Part shown: piece by piece, positions 26,700 through 37,300 of the stretch
Layout: each line of letters starts with the position of its first letter
How positions within the stretch are numbered: the first letter of the stretch is position 1
Origin: Cyanophora paradoxa
Taxonomy: Eukaryota > Glaucocystophyceae > Cyanophorales > Cyanophoraceae
Assembly: GCA_004431415.1 (NCBI GenBank)
Contig: QPMI01000445.1
Span: forward strand, 1-64,000
Length of the DNA: 64,000 nucleotides
Reading direction: 5' to 3'
Made by a program: the position numbers and the translations under genes
Notes under the pieces: generated by a model
Database searches by the model: none
What the model saw: only the letters and a program-made list of their open reading frames with translations
What the model was told of the DNA's origin: nothing

Positions 26700-27098
26700 A
26701 TGGAGACTAAATACAGAGGCTTTCATGTAATGCTTGATTACAAGGCTAAAACAGCTATAGCAACAGGTTATGAGCATGTTAGCTTTCTTGGTAATTGGAT
26801 TATGAGAACCCTTGAACAAGCAGTATTGAGACAAGGTATTAGGATTGTTCATAAGCATTGTGAGATATTTGATGGCAAACTATCACCTCCTGGTTTTGCA
26901 TTGGTTCTGCTATTAGATGAAAGCCATTGCACAGCTCATTGTTATTCCAATGAAGGCATGTTAGCAATTGATATATTCAGTTGTGGTAAAGAAGCTCAGC
27001 ATAAAACACAAGCAGTTGCAGATGAGATCGATAAAACAATGAATTTCTTAACATTTGAGAAGACTGAGAGACATAAACATGATAGATTCCCGTTTTGA
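26700..27098 (+). CDS. S-adenosylmethionine decarboxylase proenzyme (SpeD-like)
   Basis: A 132-residue protein of prokaryotic class 1 SpeD size and layout. It begins YRGFHVMLDY, the GxHxxxD-type start of the family. The self-cleavage and catalytic block is LDESHCTAHCYSNEGMLAID, then IFSCG. Taking Ser75 in ESH as the pyruvoyl-forming serine, His80 lies 5 residues on and Cys95 lies 20 on. This is the same spacing as Ser63, His68 and Cys83 of the Thermotoga enzyme. The product, decarboxylated S-adenosylmethionine, is the aminopropyl donor for spermidine. It is the last gene before the right terminal repeat, with element-like base composition. No spermidine synthase is visible. Polyamines neutralise packaged DNA, so a virion or host-reprogramming role is inferred. 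Confidence 0.85.
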   Translation: METKYRGFHVMLDYKAKTAIATGYEHVSFLGNWIMRTLEQAVLRQGIRIVHKHCEIFDGKLSPPGFALVLLLDESHCTAHCYSNEGMLAIDIFSCGKEAQHKTQAVADEIDKTMNFLTFEKTERHKHDRFPF

Positions 27099-27344
27099 TG
27101 GGTTTCTATAATGATAAACAGGGTAATTTACCTTTTTTATTACAATGGCAATCGTTAAAAAAGGATATAATATATCCTTTCCTACAATAGCTTTCTACAA
27201 TGATTTTCTTTCTACAGTAGCTTTTGTTACAATAGAATTCTACTGTATGATGTAGCCGAAATATGAATGCACCCTACATTAAGCAATGTCAAGTATTTCG
27301 AATACTATTCGATTTCCTTACAATAACACTCAGCATCTCCCCTT
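27099..27344. other. Spacer between SpeD gene and right terminal repeat
   Basis: AT-rich, with several near-repeats of CTACAATAGCTTT-like sequence (27180-27245). I see no gene. It could hold the 3' end signals of the rightmost transcript. Confidence 0.4.
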
Positions 27345-28161
27345 GATTCCCCCTATTATATTATATTTATATTTAAGTGGACTCAAGGTTGACTCATATT
27401 AATCGTAAAAGTAGTAAAAGTATATGGATTTTGTTACGAATTCAATGGGAGGGTTGACTAAGTGGGTTGAGTTGACTCAAATTTCACAGGAAATATTTGG
27501 GACCTAAAGTTTTCTAAAAAGGATTTGAAAAAATGTGTCAACTCCCCCCACTTAGTCAACCCTGACCATAAACAGTAAGGATTTGAGCTAACATGTATCA
27601 CAAAGTGAACATTTTGAGTCCACTTAGAAGATCCACTTTTGAAATCCAAGTTGATTTTGCTTGAAATTTCAAAGTTGATCTAAAAGTGAGTCCACCCTGA
27701 TTGATTATGGTAACAAAGTTGACTAAGTTGACTAAGTTGAGTCATCTTAAGAAATTCAAAGAGACTAAGAGTTCAAAATGTTTATGAAAAGTGAGTCAAC
27801 TTAGACCACTTATGATAACAAAGTTAAATATTTATTTGATTTAATCGGAAAAGAACATGATTTAATCGAATTTATTGATATAATTCCGATTAGATTCATT
27901 TAGGATTCAATTAAGATCAATCGAAGTTATTGATATAATTCCGATTAACTACAATTAAGATACAATATCGATTAATCGAGTTTATCGATATAACATCGAT
28001 TAAATTAATTGAAAATGCATTTACAAATATGAAAATTCATGTGAAAATTCAAATAAATTAATCGATTTTATTGATATAACATCGAATCACACATATGAAT
28101 ATTCATATTTTAATCCTGAGGCGGAACGCCGAGGGATTAAAATATGAATATTCATATGTGT
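27345..28161 (-). repeat. Right terminal inverted repeat
   Basis: Reverse-complement partner of the left repeat, 817 bp, ending at ACACATATG read inward from the host. The same internal parts are present: outer palindrome 28089-28161, TTATATCRATAA-type iterons, and the stem-loop homologue 27452-27562. The near-perfect identity of the two ends is what a recent insertion, or gene conversion during replication, would leave. Confidence 0.95.
28089..28161. repeat. Right terminal hairpin palindrome
   Basis: Same 28-17-28 architecture as the left tip. Read from the host inward, the loop has the same orientation at both ends, so no flip-flop isomer is seen between the two tips. Confidence 0.9.
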
Positions 28162-28167
28162 GGCGCA
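28162..28167. repeat. Target site duplication, right copy (GGCGCA)
   Basis: Right-hand copy of GGCGCA, directly after the terminal CATATGTGT. Removing the element and one copy leaves a continuous helicase reading frame (KEILRLLKCTDTR), which supports this as the true pre-insertion site. Confidence 0.9.
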
Positions 28168-30068
28168 AAATCTCTTTCTCGCGATTGTGCACGAAGAGAA
28201 CGCAAGGGTGCCTCTCAACCTTTCCATCGATATCACGAACAATCGCAAGTCAGCCGCAGATTACAAATACTGATCATATGCATGCTGCCGATGAATTCTC
28301 GAGATCGCTTACCCGCTCGTCAAGCGTGTTCTTCTTCGCCGTCTTGCCAATGCGCGATGGATTACCGAAGACGATGAATCGATCCGGAAGGTCCTCGTGC
28401 AGCTTCTCGGCGACAGAATCAACAGCCTTGTTCCTCTGCTCGACCGGTTCGCAGTCAAAATCATAGATCAGTTAAAACGATAAATGATTAATATATGCGC
28501 GCGCGCATATGCACCGTGCACGTGACATGAACTCGTTCACTCAAGGGCACGCGCTGCTCGATGATGGACACGATTGTTGTGCTGCACGCATGCGCAGCTG
28601 ATTAAATGTCGTGCTAGCACTCGATTCATGATCACGAGTGCTATAGCTAGTGCTAGTGCCGCTGTACCTTTTTCCAGTTCCGGGAGGCCCTGCTTATCCA
28701 AAATTAAATCAGAACGCAACTTCAACGTCTGAATGTGAATCCGCATGCGCACCTTGGATGGACTCAAGATTGTACCGAAGACCCGACACGGCGGTCCGCT
28801 GCGAGGCGTTCATGCGAGCGGCGATGTGGCCGGCGTGCGAGTTCTCAGTCCAGCTCCCAAGAATGTGCTTGGAGGGGTTGATGACAGCGGAGATCAGGCT
28901 TTGGTCGAACGTGACCATGGGACCTGTATAGACCGGAGCGGCATGATTGGTGTGGAATAGCGGCGTGAGCGAGCTGTGAAGATGCGAGGTCTGCAGACGG
29001 CGAGGGCGGTCGCGCGCGGCGACCCCGCCGGCCAGATCGTTGGCCGCCTGATACTCGCGAACGTAGCTCCCAACGAAGCCCAGAGCCGTGGCGGGGAGCG
29101 GGCTCAAACCGAGGACGGACTCGAGAGACGGCTGCACGTCGACCCGGACCTGCGACAATTTCAGCTTATAATTATCCGCGATCGGACGGATTATATATAA
29201 TTATTTCTTCCAAAAGAACAATCGAAAAGCACCGTCGTGTCCTCGCGTTCGGTGTACGGGTCACGGCTGGTGGTCCGCGAGCGCTCGCGAGTGACGGCAT
29301 ACAGCCGCCGACCAATCACAAGAATGGACTGGCCGAAGTTCGCGAGGGGGGAGTCATTCTGCATGCAGAACAGAAACGTTAAAATATATTGATGGGAGAA
29401 GTTCTAATTACATATAAGGAGAGCCCCGGCCCCTGCACCTCGGAAGAGGATTCTCGCGATTGCTGATCGCGGTCATTTGTCGTCGACGCCGCGGACTGCG
29501 AGAAGGAGATGATGATGCCGCGCTCTTCTCCGTTCCCCCGCGACCGGTCATCCCAAGTGAGCTCTACCTCCGGAAACCGCACGCTCGCCCCGGAAGAAAG
29601 GGCGCCCCGTCCGCTGCTCTGACGATCGACGTGTTCTGCGTAGGGCTGTACATTTACACAGTGTTAAAAAGGAGCCCAAGAGACATCGCAATCGCATTTG
29701 CAAGGGAGACAAGTACAAACCTGGACCACTGCCGCGTAATACTCGGCGAGAATGTTGTTCGCGAGAGCTTCGCCGTACGCTTTTTCGCTATCGGGTCTCC
29801 GCTCGATCATCGCCAACTTCACAGGACCCTCTACGGTGAGAAAGGGCTCCCACATATCGGGGAGCGATCCGGGATTGTGCGGCTGCGGGCGCCAGCGCGG
29901 CCCGTCATTGAAGCGGTGGCTGCTGGAATGGCCAGAAGATGCGGAGTAGGGACGTGAGCCGCCGAAGCCGCCGCGAGAGCCGTAGCCGCCGCTGCGCGAG
30001 CCGTAGCTGCCGCCGGAAGAGCCATAGCCACTGCGGGCGCTACGCGGAGCCCACCCGCTGCGGTTCAT
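28162..30068 (-). CDS. UPF1/IGHMBP2-like SF1 helicase, 5' half with start codon
   Basis: Upstream half of the same helicase. Exon 1 (29721-30068) starts at Met 30068 with a Gly/Ser/Tyr/Arg-rich stretch (YGSRGG-type, RGG-like and probably RNA-binding), then a folded part (MWEPFLTVEGPVKLAMIERR). Later exons lie near 29440-29635 and 29220-29355, and from 28753 to about 29170. The last of these ends MNASQRTAVSGLRYNLESIQ, the Q-motif region. A 22-nt micro-exon (28668-28689) completes the Walker A motif IQGPPGTGKS. The following exons give STTIVSIIEQRVPLSERVHV, then RNKAVDSVAEKL (motif Ia) and FGNPSRIGKTAKKNTLDER (exon 28309 to about 28433, donor GTAAGC). A further exon begins near 28190 and is interrupted by the insertion at 28167/28162. 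As assembled, this allele cannot make a normal full-length protein. Confidence 0.85.
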
Positions 30069-30464
30069 CGGATGAACGAACGAGGAGCGCCTGCGATGTC
30101 GATGTCGATGTTTAACTGCCTGCTAACTGCCAGCACTGCGGCACGTGCGATTCGTTCGAGTGAGATTTCGATCGAACGTTGACCGTTGACAGGTCTCCGG
30201 AAATTACAGTTGTACGCGTACCCCCCGGATCCATCCCATTATTATTTAATTACGCATATGAATCGATTTACGCATTGATTGATCATGCAGGTCGCGATCG
30301 AGAGTCGAGACTGAATGCAGGTCGCGATCGACAGGAATCGAATTGAGCAAGATGGAAGCGAGAAATGGGATATCTAACTTTAGAATGGAGGGGAGAAATT
30401 GCGTGAGGGGAGCAATTTCTCGACGTCGACGTCGTAGGGGGGGAGGAGGAGCAGGAGGTGGTGT

Positions 30465-30495
<31 letters not shown>

Positions 30496-30540
30496 GGGGG
30501 GGGGGGACGGGCGGGACGGGCGGGGCGGGACGGGCGGGGC
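30069..30540. other. Host intergenic region with GT and G microsatellite
   Basis: Holds the upstream region of the helicase gene (start at 30068) and the 3' flank of the RPP40-like gene. A (GT)n tract at about 30460-30478 runs into 28 consecutive Gs (30479-30506). No further gene seen. Confidence 0.6.
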
Positions 30541-32175
30541 TAGAGGGCCTGGTCGAGGGTGCCGGCGGCGGCGTAGAGGAAGTAGCGGTCGCCGGGCAGC
30601 AGCACGAGGGCCGCGTCGTGCTCCCCGCCCAGCAGCCGGCCCCGCCGCGCCCCCCCGAACGAGACCGGCGCCTCCCGCGCGCCCCACGTCGAGACCGCCG
30701 CGAAGGGCACGCGGCCGGCGTTCACGAGGGCCCGCAGCGGGTCGATGTAGGCCGCGGGGAGCGCGGGGGGCACGGGCCCCCGCCAGCGGATGCAGTGGCC
30801 GGCGCCCCCCGCCGCCCGCCGCAGGCCGCACTCGTACCCCGACACGAACTCGTCCGGCCGGTCCTCCTCCCGCCCGCTCAGCTCCCTGTACCCCGGTCCG
30901 AGTCGGCGGGGGGAGGGGCGGCGGGGGCCGGCAGAAGGCTGCGCACCCGACGAGGCGGCAGGAGACGAGGCCGAGCCACTCGAAGAGGTCGCTGTGGAAC
31001 TGCGGAGCCGCCACCGGCCCGTCCCGCTCCTCGTACTCGGGGACCCCCGACCCCGCCCCCTCCCCCTCACCGCCCCGCCGCCGCTTCCCTGCGGCGGCGC
31101 CCGGGGGCCGGTCCGGGGGCGGGGGCCGGGGCGGCTCGGGCGGGGGCAGGGCGGGCAGCGCGACGTCGCTCAGAGTCTCCTCCGTCCGCTGCAGCTCCAC
31201 GCGCTCCGCCGCCACGCCCGCCGGGAACGGGCCCAGCTCCGCGCTCGCCCCCGCTGCCCGCCCGTCAGAGCGGGGGAGGGGGATGAATGCCGGCAGGGGG
31301 TACCGGCGTCGGTGCGGTAGAGGAGGAGGTCGACGGGGGAGGTGCGCTGCGGGGAGAGGCTCCACTGGACGCGCTCGTAGAGGTTCTTGCCCGGCGCGAA
31401 GGACGGCGCCGCCACGTCCACCTCCACGTCTGCGCCGCGCTCGCCTCGGCGGGGCGGGCGGGGGGCGGGGCCGGGCGGACCGAAGCGCTGGCCGCGGAGG
31501 GGCTTGAAGGGGGAGGGGCGGCCCTGCAGCCCGAGGGCCTCGTAGGCGTCCTTCTCCAGCGAGAGGTGCAGCGTCCCCGGCGGGTACACCGCCACCACGT
31601 TCCCGTGGTCGATCGCCCCCGCGCTCGAGAGCGCGTACGTCGACCCTGCGCGGCGCCTCGGCCGGCGGCCGGCGGCGGCGGGCGGCGGTGCCGCGCGGGC
31701 GGGGCGCGGCGCACCGCCGTCGCGGGAGGCGAGAGAGGCGAGGAAGGGAGGTCGGAGGAGGGTCGCGAGGTGCGCCCGCACGCGGTAGTAGTAGTCTGTC
31801 CGCTGCGGCAGCCTGCCGCCGGCCCGCGTCGGCCGCCGCGCCGCGCCCGCGCCGCCGGCGAGCGCCGAGCGGTCGCACGCACCTCGAGAGAATGTCCGGG
31901 AGGCCCGGGTCGGAGAGCGTGCTCTGCAGCTGGGAGCGCAGGCAGGGAATGAAGACCTCGACCTGCGAGCGCGGCGAGGCGCGATCAGGTCGCGACGGAA
32001 CGCGCGTAGCTAGCGGGCGGGGTCCTTAGGAGCGTCGGACCTGCTCGAGGAAGTGGTGGCCGAGGATCGCATCCCGCGCCTTCGCCTTCGGGTGCGCGAA
32101 GGAGGATTCCCACACCTGCAGGCTCTTCGTCGGCAGCCACGCGTCCTTTCCGGACACGAGCTCCGGGTGCGGCAT
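30541..32175 (-). CDS. RPP40: RNase P/MRP subunit p40-like protein (RPP40)
   Basis: Multi-exon host gene for a protein subunit of nuclear RNase P or RNase MRP, which act in tRNA and rRNA processing. Exon 1 (32041-32175) starts MPHPELVSGKDAW and contains VWESSFAHPKAKARDAILGH. Exon 2 (31883-31962) encodes VEVFIPCLRSQLQSTLSDPG. Later exons give YYRVRAHLATLL, then STYALSSAGAIDHGNVVAVY, PPGTLHLSLEKDAYEALGLQ, LYERVQWSLSPQR and SDLFEWLGLVSC. The end is VSFGGARRGRLLGGEHDAAL to GTLDQAL. The blocks Y.L....H.DN.VAL.P.G.L.LSL.KD.YE..GLQG, LFDWLG and a final GGEH..N correspond in order to animal RPP40. Exon borders are GTGCG..CGCAG. Starts about 76 bp from the divergent F-box gene. Confidence 0.82.
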
Positions 32176-32251
32176 CTGCGACCTTGAGCTCGATGACTTG
32201 CTCTACCCCCCCTTCTTGGGTCGAAGCTCTTTTTGGCGGCGGGCCCCGCAG
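32176..32251. promoter_or_regulatory. Probable bidirectional promoter, RPP40-like and F-box genes
   Basis: About 76 bp lie between the RPP40-like start codon and the first plausible start of the divergent gene. No TATA box is visible. The 5' end of the F-box gene is uncertain, so the width is approximate. Confidence 0.35.
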
Positions 32252-34258
32252 ATGCAGCTGGTGCGTCTCACTGCTCTAGGCAAAACCCGTCCGATTCGCC
32301 AGTGACCACCGGCGCCGTCGATCGCAGGTCGATTGGGCGGTCGCCGCGCTCGCTATGGGCGCATACGTGCGTTGACCGCCGTGCCGGCCGAGCGCGCTGC
32401 AAGCGACCGAGCTCACCGACAAGCCGCCCGCAGATCGCCCGGCGGCTGCGTGAAGGGGCCGGCGGCGGCCAAGCGGAGCGGGAGCTAGAGGCCGACGCTG
32501 GCGGTGCCGCGGCCGGCGCGGCGGCCCTCTCGGACGACGTGCTGCGGCTCGTCTTCGCGCACCTGTCGGACGACGCGCAGTCGCTCCTGGCCGCCTCGCA
32601 GGCCTGCCGCCGCTGGCGGGGCCTCCTGTCGCCCGAGGACGCGGCGTGGCGCGCGGCGCTGGGGCGGCAGTGGGGCGAGGCGGCGGCCGTGCACGCGGCG
32701 GAGGCCGAGGGCGGCGAGGGGCCGCTCGACCGCTCGTGGCGCACCGCCGTCGGCGGCGGCCCCGGCGGGACGGTGTGGAAGGCGCGGGCGCTGGCGCGGG
32801 GCCGGGCGCCGCACGCGCACCACGACGCCTTTCAGGCGGAGCTGGCGCGCGCCTGCGGCCGCCTCGCCGGCTTCCGCCTCCGCCTGCGCCTCGGGCCGGC
32901 CGCCGACGACGAGGGGCGGCCCGAGGACGGCTGCGAGGCCGACTGCGGGCCCGGCGCCTGGCGCGCCCACGCCGACTCCGTCTACGCCTCCTTCCCCCTC
33001 CCCGCGCCCTTCGTCCAGTCCCCCGCCTTCCGCTCCGGCGGCCTCCTCCGCGGCGCCCTGTACCCCCTCCCCGCGGGGGGCGCCCCCCTCCCGCCCGCGG
33101 CGGCCTTCTCGGCGCCGGTGTACCCCGGGGCGAGCACGGCGGAGCTGTGCCGCGGGGATTGCAGCGGGGCGCTGGTCGTCTCGGGCGATCGCGAGGCGGA
33201 GGCGGCAACGGTGCACCTGAGCGCCCACGGGCACCTCGTCCTGCGCGCCCTGCGCGGCGAGGCGCCCCCGCCCGCCGCGCCCCTCCCGCCCCTCTTCGGC
33301 GCGGCGGCCGCCGAGGACCTGGCCGAGGCGATCGCTGCGGGGCGGCCCGGGGACGCCGCCCCGCCGCCGCCGGCCGCGCCCGGCCCCGCTGCCTGCGCTG
33401 GTGGGAGGCCCCCTGGCCCCGCCCGGCGCCCCCGCCGCCGGCGAGCCGGCACCGCCGCCGGCCCCGGAGGAGAGCGAGGGGCCGCAGGAGGGCGGCCTCT
33501 TCGACCTGCTCGCGGCGCAGCTGGCGCGGGAGCGCGCGCGGCGCGCCTCGCCGCCCCGCGCCTCGCCGCCCGCGCCGCCGCCGTCTGGGGGTACACCCTC
33601 TACCTCGCGTTCCGGCCGGACTGCGGGGCGGCGGCGGCGGCCGGCGGGTGCGGCTGGGCGGCGGGCGGCTGGAGCGCGCGCCTCCGCCTCGCGGACGCGC
33701 TCTTCTCCTACGACCTCTCCTCCTACCTCGCCTGGCGGTGCGAAGTTCAAACTCGAAATCTTTCACCGCCGACGCGGGGGCAGGTTTGAGGTGCCGGCGG
33801 AGGATGCGCCGCGGGCGGGCGGGGCGGGCCCGCTGCGCTTCCCCTTCGGGTGGCACCTGCGGGACGCGACGCTGTACGGCGGCGGGGGCGAGCCGCTCCT
33901 CCTCTCCGCCAACGCCCCCGTCGTCGTCTCTGGCCCCGTGCGCCCCGCCCGTCCCGCCCCGCCCACCCGGCCGCCAATTCTTACAAGCGAGCAGCAGGGG
34001 CCGGGTGGGGCGCCGGTCTTCGCGGGGACCTTCTTCCTGCGGGTGGACGCCCCCGCCTCGGGCCCGCCGTCGGGGGCCGCCCCCGGGGCCTGGTGGGCCC
34101 GCACGGTGGCGGCGGTGCGCTACGAGTGGGACGCGGCGGCGGGGGCCGGCGCCGGGGCCCTCTGCCTCGAGCTCCGCGCCATGCCGGCCCTCGTCCACGC
34201 CCTCATCGCCCCGCCCGGGCCCCGCCCCCGCGAGCTCGACCCCGAGCTCGAGGCGTGA
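32252..34258 (+). CDS. F-box protein
   Basis: The F-box is clear at about 32530-32635: LSDDVLRLVFAHLSDDAQSL, then ASQACRRWRGLL. It would dock on Skp1 of an SCF ubiquitin ligase. The remainder is Ala/Gly/Pro-rich with short beta-type blocks repeated along the chain (FRLRLRLGPAADD; YTLYLAFRPDC; LRFPFGWHLRDATLYGGGGE; VFAGTFFLRVDAP), which may form a substrate domain. Splicing is supported by an intron joining ..YLAWR to FEVPAEDAP (about 33738-33785) and another near 33940-34010. The frame ends at TGA 34256-34258 after PRELDPELEA. An upstream ATG at 32252 would need an intron to reach the F-box frame, so the true start is unsure. Confidence 0.72.
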
Positions 34259-34327
34259 GCGGCGCGATCGCGATCGATGCAAGGTTTCAATGAAGCACTA
34301 GGACTAGTAGTGTACAGGGCGAGCGAA

Positions 34328-37300
34328 CTACCAGGCGGGAGCGGCTTGCCCCGCGGCGGGCCCCGGGGCGGGCGGGGGGAGGCCGAGGGTGCGGGCGCGG
34401 AGGGCGGAGAGGGCGCCGGCGAGGCGGGCGGCGACGCGGCGGGCGTCGGCGAGGGCGCAGTGGGGGAAGTCGGCCTTGGCGCGCCCCGGGGCCGCCTCGG
34501 CGCCCCGCTCCGCCGCCTCCTCCCGCGCCCGCCGCTCCGCCGCCACGCGCCGGTGGAACTCGCACCGGTCCTCCTCCCGCGCCGCCGGCCACGCGGGGAG
34601 CCTGCGCGCGCGCGTCTCGGGCCGGGGCCGGGGCGGTGCGGTCGGAGCGCGGGGCGGGGCGCGCACGAGTCGCGGGGTTGAGGCCGAGGAGGGCGCAGAG
34701 GGCGCCGAGGAGGGCGTCGGCGTCGACGAGGGGCGGGGCGCGCGCCTGCGGGCGCCCCGCGCGCCCCGCGAGGAACCGCAGCGCCTGGGCCTCCGTGCGG
34801 GGGTCCTTGGCGAGGAGCAGGCAGGCCCCCGGGGCGGGCGGGCGGGCGGCCGGCCAGCCCGAGGCGGCCGCCAGGCGCTCCCAGAGCTCCTCGGGGGCCG
34901 CCCCCCGCACGCCGGGCGGCAGCTCCTTGTAGGGGATCCCGTGCACCTGCCGCCCCGCCTGAGACAAGCACAAGGGGGGGGAGCTCGAAAGGGGTACACC
35001 TTCTTCCAGCGGTGGTTGGCGGAGTGGTGGGCCTCGGGGCTCTCGGGGAGCCAGGGCCCCGCGCAGAGCAGCGCGTGCTCCTCCGCCTCCGCCTCCGCCC
35101 GCACCGCCCCGCCCCCGCCCCCGCCCCAGGCGCGCAGGCGGAAGCGGGTGGCGCCGGCCTCGCAGGGGAAGGCGACGCGGAGGCCCCCCGGCCCCTCCGC
35201 CTCCCCCGCCGCCTCGAAGTCAAGGGCGAGCAGCGGGCCGGCCGCCACCAGCGCCGCGTCGGCCGCCGCCTCGTCCCGCGTCCGCACCGCCGCCGCGAGC
35301 ACCGTCGCGGCATCCTTGCACAGGTCCGCCGTCTCCTGCGCCGTCGCCTCGGGGATGGCCGGCGGCTCGGCGCGCACGAAGCCGGGCGCGGGGCGCCGCC
35401 GCTGCAGCTCGGCCGCCTCGCGCGCCGCCGCCTCGTCGCGCTCCTCCGCCTCCGCGAACGCCGCCGCCCCGCCGGCCGCCGCGCTGGCGGCGCCGCCGAT
35501 GCCGTAGCCGCGCTGGCGCCAGCCGGGGACGGGGTCGGCGAGGAAGGCGTCGAGCTCCTCCGGGGTGCGGGACGGGTCGAGGCGCCCGCCGTACTCCCGC
35601 GCGAGGCACTCGTGCACGAAGTACCCGAGCGGCGTCCACTGCAGGCCGCACGCGCAGCCGCCCGCACCCGCCCCCACCGAACCCGCCGGGGGCGGGTCGG
35701 GCTCGCAGAGCATGGCGGAGACGCCGGCGGCGGCGGCGAGGGCGTCGGCGAGCCAGTTGCGGTCGCGGTTCCACTCGAAGTCGCGCTTCGTCTCCGGCGC
35801 GAGCGCGGCGCGCAGCTCGTCGGCGGCGAGGCCCCCGAGGACTTGCGAGGCGTCGCGGAGGGGGCGCAGGAAGTCGAGATTCGCGTAGCGGGCGCGCACG
35901 ACGGTGGCGCGCGCCGCGGCCGTCTGGATGAGGTCGAGGGCGCCCGGGCCGGCGGCGGCGCCGGAGCGGAAGAAGGCGGCGTAGGAGTGGTACGCGACCG
36001 CGAGCTCGAGCGCCGCGTCGCCCACGAACGCCAGGCGGCCTGCGCGCAGAGGGTTTCGGCGAGGCGAGGCGAGCCGAGGCGAAGACGAGGCAAAGCAGGG
36101 GCGCACGGTTGTCGTAGGGGATCGCCGGGCGCCGCGCCTTCCGGAAGTGCGTCGCCGCCTGCGCGGGCGCCGCCGTCAGAGGCCGCGCGGGGCGGGGCGG
36201 GGCGGGGGCGGGCTGCGCGGACGGCGGTGAGGAGGCGTAGGGCGTCTTCGGGCGGCTGGCCCCCGAAGCAGAGGGCGCTCCAGAGCTCCCGCAGCACGCC
36301 GGCCTCCTCCGGCCTCAGCCACTCCGCCCCCGGCACCCGGTCTGCCCGCCGCGTCGGCCTCGGCTTCGGCCTCGGCCGGCGGGGGCGCGCGGCTGGGCGT
36401 GCGCGCGCACCGGCGCCGGTGGCGGCGAGGGCGGCGCGGAGCTGGCCGGGGGCGTCGAGGGCCTCGGGCAGGGGCCCCGCCTCGCGGCCCCGCAGGGCCA
36501 CCTCCAGCACGCGCCTCAGGGACGGGTCCAGGTCCTCCCGCCTGCGCCGGCGCGGCCGCCGCTCGCTCAGCGCGGGGGCGCGGCGCGGCGGCGGGCGGTC
36601 AAGGCGCGCCGGGAGGCGGGGCGGATGACGTAGCGGGCGGCGAAGGCGCGGCAGGCGGGCAGGCCCGAGTCAAGGTACAGCGCCCCTGCGCGCCGGCCGT
36701 CGGGCGCGGCGGGGAGGGCGGGCGGGGGGACGGGGGGCGGGGCGCGCCTGCGACGGCCTCGAGGGCGTCGGCGCGCATCGCCTGCGAGACGGCCTGCCGG
36801 TCCGCGCAGCGGAGGGCGCGGTCGAGCCCGAGGGCCTCCGCCGCCGCCGCCAGGCTCTCGTTCGAGACGCACTCCTGCGCGCACGCGCCGGCAACGTCAG
36901 CCGTCGCTCCGCTTCGCTTCGCCTGGCTGCGGGGGACCTCGGTGGCGGTGTGGAGGGCGAGGGGAGTGGCGTCGGCGGGGCGGGTGTGGTCGACGAGGGT
37001 GCGGCGGACGGCGTAGCGGAGTACGCGGTCGCCCAGGAACTCGAGCGCCTCCCCGCCCTGCTCGCCCCCGCACGCCGAGCTGTGCGTCAGGCTCGCCTCC
37101 AGCGCCCCCGGGTCCCTCAGCCGCAGGCCCAGCTCGCCCTCGAAGGCGGCGAGCACGCCGGCGAGCGCCGCGGCGCGCTCCATCTCGCGGCGGGCGCGCA
37201 GGAGGGCGGCCCCGAGGGCGTGCATCTGGGCGGTGAGGCCCGTCGGCACCCGCAGCGTCTCCGGCGCGTACACCGCCGCGTTCGCGCCCCCGCTCTCCGA

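Larger units (their letters stand above)
1750..28161. mobile_element. Polinton/Maverick-type endogenous virus (about 26.4 kb)
   Basis: AT-rich insertion in a GC-rich host locus, bounded by a 6-bp target duplication and long terminal inverted repeats. It carries a D,D-35-E integrase, a protein-primed family B DNA polymerase, a primase-SF3 helicase, a FtsK/HerA-type packaging ATPase, capsid-like proteins and several fibre proteins. This is the gene set of Polintons and Polinton-like viruses. No adenain-type (Ulp1-like) maturation protease is visible, which resembles several algal Polinton-like viruses more than animal Polintons. All genes are uninterrupted by introns and tightly packed, with replication genes on the left and virion genes at the centre and right. 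Five frame breaks look like single-base losses. The near-identical ends imply a recent insertion. Confidence 0.95.

Noticed and set aside
1-30068. Separate helicase genes on the two sides of the element
   Set aside because: Motifs I to Ib are on the right and motifs II to V on the left, same strand, with a continuous frame across the target duplication; one split gene explains both.
30283-30540. Telomeric or centromeric repeat suggested by the GT/G tract
   Set aside because: A single dinucleotide tract running into a G run, with no repeat of a telomere unit.
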